Positions 7,294 to 12,517 of a stretch of 12,517 nucleotides of DNA are shown here, piece after piece. Position 1 is the first letter of the stretch. Every line of letters starts with the position of its first letter. The notes beneath the pieces are model-generated. The model was not told the DNA's origin and searched no databases. It was given only the letters and a program-made list of their open reading frames with translations. Both the position numbers and the translations under genes were made by a program. Source of the DNA: JAQUGA01 sp964521105. GTDB lineage: Bacteria; Bacteroidota; Bacteroidia; Bacteroidales; WCHB1-69. Location of the stretch: the NCBI GenBank assembly GCA_964521105.1, contig CAZFPO010000084.1, positions 1 to 12,517 of the forward strand, read 5' to 3'.

Positions 7294-10110
7294 ATGAGTA
7301 AAAAAGCATTTTTTTTATTGATTTTCGTATTATCAATTAATCAAATTCAAGCACAGGCTCCACAAATTATCCCTGCTAATCACCCCGGAATTAAAGGATT
7401 ATGGGAGTTTAATAATTCTTCCAACTTATTACAAGCAACGTTCGGAAATAATTTAACGCTGGTTGGCTCTCAAACCGCTATAGCTGGACCTACGGTGAAC
7501 GATGGTGCCGTAACAATCCCATCGGGGAGTTACTACACTTGCACACATAATATTCCTGCAAATGGAGGTGGTTCTGAGGTGAATGAATATAGTTTAGTAT
7601 TCGATTTTAGGATTCCAACTGCCGGACAATGGTACTCATTTTATCAGGCAAATTCGGGAAATAGTAATGATGCCGAATTATTTGTAAACACGAACAATCA
7701 AGTAGGAAGGACGACTCTTGGACCGGGTTATTCTTCGTATCAAGTAATTCCAAATCAATGGTATCGCATGGTTGTGTCGGTCGATTTGGGTAATTTTTAC
7801 AAAGTATATTTAGATGGAGTATTAATTTTGGCTGGGGGTTCTTTAAGTGTTGATGGCGAATACGCTTTATATCCATCGTCGGCAGAAAATTTAATTCATT
7901 TTTTTGCCGATAATGATGGTGAAGACAAATCTATTGACATTGCCTTAACTGCAATTTTCGATCATCCTCTATCACAAACTGAAGTAAGTTCGTTAGGTGG
8001 ATACGGACACACCATTTCACCTGTTCTTACTGGAATTCTTCCTTACTTGCAAACACCCACACCAACAAGCATGTATATTAGCTGGCACTCTACCCAAACT
8101 TCTAGCACAAGTATTCAATATGGAACTACATCCGCATTGGGATTAACTCAAACAGGATCCATTGAAACAATAGGAATAGTTGGTGCAAAAAAATGGAATA
8201 CGGTAAAATTAACAGGATTAACACCAGATACCGAATATTCTTATAAATGCGTAAGTGGTTCTGAAGAATCTGATATTTATACATTTAGAACTCCTCCTGC
8301 AACTCCAGGCACAAATCGTCATTTACGATTTATTATTTTTGGTGATAATCGAACCGATGTCGCTCGTACTACTCAAATTGCTAATGCTGCAAAGGTCAAA
8401 GCCATGGAATTATATGGTAACGACATCCAAAATCATATCAACCTAGTAATTAATGTAGGAGACATTGTTTCAAGTGGCAGTGAATTAAGTCAATACGAAA
8501 ACGAATATTTTAAACCTTTTGCTTGTTTAACTTCAACCTTGCCATCAATGGTTATCATTGGCAATCACGAAAATGAAAATGCATACTATTATAAATACAT
8601 GAAATACGATGATGTGAGTGATTACACGGGTGCTTTGGCTGAGAAGTTTTATGCTTTTTATTATCTGAATAACCAATTCTTATTTATAAACGGCAATACT
8701 GCCTATCAAAACAGTATTCAAACAGCTTGGGTTCAGCAAAAGCTCGATCAGTCAAATGCTAATCCTGACATTAAAATGACATTTTGTTTTTCACATCAAC
8801 CTGGACACAGCGAATTATGGCCCGATGGTAATACTCCTTATATTCAAAATGACATTATTCCTCTTTTACAACAGTATGATAAAGTGCAATTACTTGCTTA
8901 CGGACATTCACACAATTATGAGCGTGGATTTATGGAATCGTTCGCTCCTCAATCAAATGGCGACTTTTATTTGATGCTATCTGGTGGTGCTGGTTCATCT
9001 TTAGATCGTTGGGGAATGTATCCTAATCAAACCGATTATGATGAAATTATGATGACGTTAGATTATTATGTTTTCAATATTGTTGATATAGATTTAGATA
9101 ATCAAAGCTTTGATTTGTATTCATATAGTCATGGAAATACTGATAAACCTTTGGATTGTGTGTTAATCGACCATTATTATCGAAAATTAAATCAAAATCC
9201 TCCAGTTAAACCTATTGCATTATCGCTCAATCAAAACACAGGAACATTACCGTTATTAGTTGCTTCTCCATTTGAAGGAGTTGATAGTGTGTTAAGTGTG
9301 AAATTTCAAATTACCTCAACACCTGGCAATTATGCTTCGCCGATTGTTAGTAAAAGAATTGATAAAATAAACATTTACGGTACAACGGGTGCCCCAGATT
9401 ATATTCCAATAAATTTAAATCAAAATGTTAATTTGCGAAGATATCAAGTAACTTCTGCATTAACTAATGGACAGCAATATGCTTGGCGAGTTGCGTATCG
9501 CGACCATAACCTGAAATGGAGTCAATGGTCTGACGAAAAAGTATTTACAGCAGGTAATTCGATTTCACCAAAAACCGATTTTACCGCCAATATTACTCAA
9601 GGGTATGCCCCATTGTCTATTGCGTTTACCGATTTGTCTTTTCCAGCTGTAATCTCTTGGAGTTGGGATTTTAATAACGATGGCACCGAAGACAGCAATG
9701 TTCAGGATCCCTCGTTTATTTATCAAACACCCGGTTTTTATGCTGTAAAACTTACTACTGCCAATGGTATCGAAACGAAAGATTTATACATCAATGTGGA
9801 ACAAAATAACGTTTCAATTATCGAAAATAAAACTAATGATATCTTGCGAATTAATCCAAATCCTTGTTACGATAAAACAGATATTGAGTTTTACACCAAA
9901 GAATCAGACAATGTTAAAGTTACCATACTTGACGTGAATGGAAAAGAAATTAAAGTGTTACAAAATGGCTTTTTGAATAACGGAAAACACACCTTAAGCT
10001 GGGATTTAAAAAATAATAATTCTGAAATTGTTGCATCGGGAAACTATTTTGTAAAAATGGAATCAAAAAACATTTATGAAGTTAAAAAAGTGGTCGTAAT
10101 AATTAAGTAA
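7294..10110 (+). CDS. Secreted purple-acid-phosphatase-like metallophosphoesterase with LamG, PKD and T9SS domains
   Basis: This 938-residue extracellular protein is predicted to hydrolyse phosphomonoesters or diesters using a dinuclear metal centre. A signal peptide (1-20, ...NQIQA|QAPQ) is followed by a LamG/concanavalin-like domain (about 30-235: GLWEFNN, QWYRMVVSVDLG, KVYLDGVLI). Next is a purple-acid-phosphatase-type FN3 domain (245-335: MYISWHST, LTGLTPDTEYSYK). The catalytic domain (343-615) shows motif I GDNR (D351), motif II GD (D390), motif III GNHE (N424, H425), motif IV SHQP (H501) and motif V GHSHNYER (H538, H540). The Tyr that follows motif II in true purple enzymes (GDxxY) is Ser393 here, so the Fe(III)-tyrosinate colour is not expected. 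An FN3-like segment (640-753), a PKD domain (758-836: SWSWDFNNDG, YQTPGFYAVKLT) and a T9SS type A sorting domain (850-938: INPNP, LDVNGKEIKVL, GNYFVKM, KKVVVIIK) complete it. Phosphate scavenging at the cell surface is plausible; the substrate is unknown. It heads a four-gene same-strand cluster. Confidence 0.93.
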   Translation: MSKKAFFLLIFVLSINQIQAQAPQIIPANHPGIKGLWEFNNSSNLLQATFGNNLTLVGSQTAIAGPTVNDGAVTIPSGSYYTCTHNIPANGGGSEVNEYSLVFDFRIPTAGQWYSFYQANSGNSNDAELFVNTNNQVGRTTLGPGYSSYQVIPNQWYRMVVSVDLGNFYKVYLDGVLILAGGSLSVDGEYALYPSSAENLIHFFADNDGEDKSIDIALTAIFDHPLSQTEVSSLGGYGHTISPVLTGILPYLQTPTPTSMYISWHSTQTSSTSIQYGTTSALGLTQTGSIETIGIVGAKKWNTVKLTGLTPDTEYSYKCVSGSEESDIYTFRTPPATPGTNRHLRFIIFGDNRTDVARTTQIANAAKVKAMELYGNDIQNHINLVINVGDIVSSGSELSQYENEYFKPFACLTSTLPSMVIIGNHENENAYYYKYMKYDDVSDYTGALAEKFYAFYYLNNQFLFINGNTAYQNSIQTAWVQQKLDQSNANPDIKMTFCFSHQPGHSELWPDGNTPYIQNDIIPLLQQYDKVQLLAYGHSHNYERGFMESFAPQSNGDFYLMLSGGAGSSLDRWGMYPNQTDYDEIMMTLDYYVFNIVDIDLDNQSFDLYSYSHGNTDKPLDCVLIDHYYRKLNQNPPVKPIALSLNQNTGTLPLLVASPFEGVDSVLSVKFQITSTPGNYASPIVSKRIDKINIYGTTGAPDYIPINLNQNVNLRRYQVTSALTNGQQYAWRVAYRDHNLKWSQWSDEKVFTAGNSISPKTDFTANITQGYAPLSIAFTDLSFPAVISWSWDFNNDGTEDSNVQDPSFIYQTPGFYAVKLTTANGIETKDLYINVEQNNVSIIENKTNDILRINPNPCYDKTDIEFYTKESDNVKVTILDVNGKEIKVLQNGFLNNGKHTLSWDLKNNNSEIVASGNYFVKMESKNIYEVKKVVVIIK

Positions 10111-10111
10111 A

Positions 10112-10897
10112 ATGAAAAAAATAGCAATAATAATTTTTTTATGCTCTGTTTTACCTATAAGAATATTGGCATCTTGTAAAGATACTGCGAACATTCAAAC
10201 GGCTTATTATTCTTCTGGAAAAATTCAATCTATTACTCATTTTAAAAACAATATGTTACATGGAAAGCTAGTAGCATATTACGATAATGGACAAATTAAA
10301 GAAAAAGGAAAATACAAATTAAATTTACCCGAAGGGAAATGGATTAAGTTTTATGAAGATGGTAAAATTAAGTCCATCGCAAAATATAAAAAAGGATTAC
10401 TTAACGGAACGTATAGTTTTTATTTTCCAAATGGCAATATGGAGTTTCAAGAGTATTACATCAATGGACAAAAAAATGGGTGTTGGAAATATTGGTACGA
10501 AAACGGACAACTAAAGGATGTTCAATACTACGAAAACCATAAAAAAGTTGGAACATGGCTTTATTACCATGAAAATGGAGCAAAAAAAGGAGAAATTACC
10601 TACATTTTATCAAAGAAAAATGGAATATGGAAAGAGTGGTACTCTAACGGAAAATTAAAGCAAGAAACACCATACATCGACAATCTTCAAGATGGTGTAA
10701 CCAAAACATACTTCGAAAATGGTAATATCGAAGAAGAGACCACCTTTAAAAATCATAAAAAAGAAGGAACATGGAAAAAATATTATCCAATTGGAAAAGT
10801 TTCGGTAAGTGGAGCATTTACAAAAGGAAATACCAAAACTGGAGTTTGGGAGTATTTTGATGAGACAGGCTTGCTAATTAAAACAGAAAAATATTAA
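10112..10897 (+). CDS. Exported MORN-repeat (YwqK-like) protein
   Basis: The 261-residue protein is made almost entirely of MORN_2-type repeats of 24 residues. About nine full copies and one partial start near residues 32, 56, 80, 104, 128, 152, 176, 200, 224 and 249, each shaped like YYxNGxxKxxxxYKxxxxxGxWxx. Residues 1-21 are a hydrophobic export signal ending L-A-S-C (C22), a good lipobox. An Arg (R17) close to the cut site makes lipidation uncertain. Automated pipelines often label this family a toxin-antitoxin YwqK antitoxin. No toxin-like gene is adjacent and the protein appears exported, so I would not use that label here. Such repeats form an elongated beta-sheet surface that may bind proteins, lipids or glycans. 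The start lies one base after the stop of the phosphoesterase gene, which implies co-transcription and probably translational coupling. Its specific function is unknown. Confidence 0.88.
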   Translation: MKKIAIIIFLCSVLPIRILASCKDTANIQTAYYSSGKIQSITHFKNNMLHGKLVAYYDNGQIKEKGKYKLNLPEGKWIKFYEDGKIKSIAKYKKGLLNGTYSFYFPNGNMEFQEYYINGQKNGCWKYWYENGQLKDVQYYENHKKVGTWLYYHENGAKKGEITYILSKKNGIWKEWYSNGKLKQETPYIDNLQDGVTKTYFENGNIEEETTFKNHKKEGTWKKYYPIGKVSVSGAFTKGNTKTGVWEYFDETGLLIKTEKY

Positions 10898-10905
10898 AGG
10901 AACTA

Positions 10906-11319
10906 ATGATAGGTAGAGAAAAAATAAGTATTTTTTTTAAATCTCCAAAATTTGCAGTGGTTGGGGCTTCCCGAAATAGTTCAAAATTTGGTTATTTAAT
11001 TTATACAGGACTCAAAAAAAGAAATTTTTCGGTTATTCCAGTGAATCCTTATGCCGATTTTATTGATGGAGATGCATGCGTTGCCGATATTTCGCAATTA
11101 AATCCAGCTGACACTGCATTGGTTTTAGTTACACATCGCTACGACACCGATAGGATAATGCAACAGGCGGTTGATATGGGATTTAAACAAATTTGGGTTC
11201 AAACCGATTGCGACACCCATAAAACGCCGGAATATGCTTTAAATAGCGAATTAAACGTGATTTTTAAAGTTTGTATTTTAATTGTGATGAGGTCAAAAAA
11301 TATTCAACTTGAAAAATGA
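10906..11319 (+). CDS. CoA-binding domain (Rossmann-fold, YccU-like) protein
   Basis: This small cytoplasmic protein of 137 residues has the CoA_binding_2/YccU-like fold. FAVVGASRNSSKFGY (16-30) is the nucleotide-binding glycine loop after the first strand, and VIPVNPYAD (43-51) matches the conserved second-strand VNP motif. Later come the ALVLVT strand (71-76), GFKQIWVQT (92-100) and the conserved C-terminal cysteine in VIFKVCIL (C123). The family is related to the CoA-binding domain of succinyl-CoA synthetase and acyl-CoA synthetases; members are mostly uncharacterised. The C-terminus is shorter than I recall for relatives that end in a HRFxxK-type helix, so the last about 15 residues may have diverged or been altered. 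AAAGGA at 10896-10901, four bases before the ATG, is the best Shine-Dalgarno-like site in the window. It starts 8 nt after the MORN-repeat gene. It has no signal peptide, so it differs in compartment from its upstream neighbours. Confidence 0.85.
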   Translation: MIGREKISIFFKSPKFAVVGASRNSSKFGYLIYTGLKKRNFSVIPVNPYADFIDGDACVADISQLNPADTALVLVTHRYDTDRIMQQAVDMGFKQIWVQTDCDTHKTPEYALNSELNVIFKVCILIVMRSKNIQLEK

Positions 11320-11350
11320 AAATATTTGTAACATATAGAAAGTTAGCTCC

Positions 11351-12403
11351 ATGAACCAACGTTTAATTTATATTTTTAGTGGCACAGGAAATGGTTTATG
11401 GGCTGCAAAATGCTTACAAAGTGGCTTTCTGGAAAACGAACAGCAAACTCAAATTATCCTGTTAAAAAAAGAGGTAAAATTTAAAAATCAATATTCCGAT
11501 TACGGATTTATTTATCCTGCTCATGGATTTGGCTTACCTTGGTTGGTGCTGAAATTCATATTTACTTTACCAATGGGAAAAGGCAGAAATATTTTTTTGG
11601 TTAATCCACGTGCAGGTTCAAAAATTGGTAAAATACAATTTCCAGGAATTAGTGGATGGGCATTATTGCTTCCAATTATCATTTTGAAGATGAAAGGTTG
11701 GAAAATCAACGGAATTTTACCAATAGATACTCCTTCAAACTGGGTTTCGTTGCATCCGGCATATAGCGATAAAGCCATTTATTTTTTAATGAACAAATGC
11801 AGAAAAACATTGATGAATTTTGCTAATAAACTTGCAATAGGAGGAAAGTCGTACAGCTTAAAATTTTTCTTATCCCTTCCCTTTGATATAATATTATTAC
11901 CTATTTTCATGGGATATTTATGCGTGGGAAGATTTTTTTTAGCAAAAACATTTATTGCATCCGACCAATGCAATTCGTGTGGAATTTGCATTAAAAACTG
12001 CCCGACAAAATCCATTTCGATGAAAAACGGAAGTCCTTATTGGGATTTTACCTGCGAAAGTTGCATGCGTTGTTTGGCTTTTTGTCCACGAAATGCTATA
12101 ACGTGTAGTCAACCCATGGCATTTTTGATTTTGTTTGCTATTTCATGGATTCCTGTAACCCAATGGTTTACTGATTATTTTGTTAATATAAATCCCCAAG
12201 TGTTCAATCCATTTTACGGTATAATTTATCTAACCGTAGTCACGTTTTTTTGTATTCCATTCTTTTGGGTTGTTTATTTTTTAATGCATCAATTAAAACG
12301 CATAAAAATTATCAGTAAAATATTAGAATACAGCTCATTAACACGATGGTGGAGAAAATATCAAGCACCAGGAATTAAAATTAGGGATTTTAGCGAAGAG
12401 TAG
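11351..12403 (+). CDS. EFR1-family ferredoxin: flavodoxin-like domain plus two [4Fe-4S] clusters, membrane-associated
   Basis: The 350-residue protein is a predicted electron-transfer protein. The N-terminus has a flavodoxin-like strand and loop, IYIFSGTGNG (6-15), resembling the FMN phosphate-binding loop SGTGNT/S of this family, here with Gly at position 15. Two ferredoxin cluster motifs follow: C207-x2-C210-x2-C213-x3-C217-P and C235-x2-C238-x2-C241-x3-C245-P, the classic 2[4Fe-4S] arrangement. Residues about 172-197, 256-277 and 289-313 are strongly hydrophobic, and the last two look like membrane helices. The protein probably sits at the inner membrane with its clusters in the cytoplasm. 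That C-terminal extension is longer than in a simple EFR1 protein. It begins 31 nt after the CoA-binding gene and ends the cluster. Redox partner and pathway are not indicated by the neighbours. Confidence 0.88.
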   Translation: MNQRLIYIFSGTGNGLWAAKCLQSGFLENEQQTQIILLKKEVKFKNQYSDYGFIYPAHGFGLPWLVLKFIFTLPMGKGRNIFLVNPRAGSKIGKIQFPGISGWALLLPIIILKMKGWKINGILPIDTPSNWVSLHPAYSDKAIYFLMNKCRKTLMNFANKLAIGGKSYSLKFFLSLPFDIILLPIFMGYLCVGRFFLAKTFIASDQCNSCGICIKNCPTKSISMKNGSPYWDFTCESCMRCLAFCPRNAITCSQPMAFLILFAISWIPVTQWFTDYFVNINPQVFNPFYGIIYLTVVTFFCIPFFWVVYFLMHQLKRIKIISKILEYSSLTRWWRKYQAPGIKIRDFSEE

Positions 12404-12408
12404 ATGTT

Positions 12409-12458
12409 TTTCAATTCTAAATCTTTACCCTAACCCTAAAGGGGATTTAGAATTGAAA
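12409..12458 (+). terminator. 15-bp perfect inverted repeat after the last gene, possible terminator
   Basis: TTTCAATTCTAAATC (12409-12423) and GATTTAGAATTGAAA (12444-12458) are exact reverse complements, with a 20-nt loop that includes CCCTAACCCTAAAGGG. The structure begins 5 nt after the stop of the ferredoxin gene. Only three T follow the right arm, so classical intrinsic termination is uncertain. The CCCTAACCCTAAAGGGG core resembles strings I recall as common in Bacteroidota intergenic regions, so it may be a dispersed repeat. I see nothing in 12459-12517. Confidence 0.5.
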
Positions 12459-12517
12459 TTTAAACCCAGATTACGCATTAGATAATTTGAATGGAAAATC
12501 GAAAACATTAGAATAGT

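Noticed and set aside
10112..10897. Toxin-antitoxin module, from the usual name of the MORN_2/YwqK family
   Set aside because: No small toxin-like partner is adjacent, and the protein has an export signal. The name is an annotation habit rather than evidence here.
10205..10897. CRISPR-like or other DNA tandem array, from the regular 72-bp spacing
   Set aside because: The periodicity reflects the 24-residue protein repeat; DNA copies are too diverged and are continuous coding sequence.

Overview
The window looks like chromosomal DNA from a Bacteroidota bacterium, probably of the Bacteroidales/Marinilabiliales or a related free-living group. This is an inference from four things: strongly AT-rich DNA, promoter-like TAnnTTTG elements, two proteins ending in type IX secretion system (T9SS) C-terminal sorting domains, and signal peptides ending in ...AQ. 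I see no rRNA, tRNA, CRISPR array, transposase, integrase or recombinase.

Layout. Positions 1-138 are non-coding and hold a perfect GC-rich hairpin, a run of nine C and a short motif resembling a dispersed genomic repeat. A minus-strand gene (139-1071) encodes an OmpA-family outer-membrane lipoprotein that would tie the outer membrane to peptidoglycan. Its promoter lies in a roughly 200-bp divergent spacer. On the plus strand comes a closely spaced pair. The first (1295-2542) is a T9SS cargo protein whose 5' end is out of frame at an A9 tract. The second (2564-7009) is a 1481-residue secreted protein built from modules normally seen in phage tail fibres. A 284-bp spacer (7010-7293) with a promoter-like element precedes a second plus-strand cluster. 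This cluster holds a 938-residue secreted LamG/purple-acid-phosphatase-like/PKD protein with a T9SS sorting domain (7294-10110), a MORN-repeat (YwqK-like) exported protein starting 1 nt later (10112-10897), a small CoA-binding-fold protein (10906-11319), and a flavodoxin-like/2x[4Fe-4S] membrane-linked protein (11351-12403). A 15-bp perfect inverted repeat follows the last gene.

How the genes relate. The first five genes are all cell-envelope or surface proteins: an OM anchor, a sorted surface protein, a fibre-like protein, a sorted phosphoesterase, and a repeat-rich exported protein. The last two are cytoplasmic or inner-membrane proteins (nucleotide/CoA binding and electron transfer) and probably share the operon without sharing the function.

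The most interesting points are the single-base frameshift in the A9 tract, which disconnects a perfect signal peptide from the T9SS cargo, and the phage-tail-fibre architecture of its neighbour, which has no phage structural genes beside it and carries a G8 tract close to its 3' end. I did not find a convincing previously undescribed multi-gene system. The strongest candidate is the two-gene cargo plus fibre-like adhesin unit.
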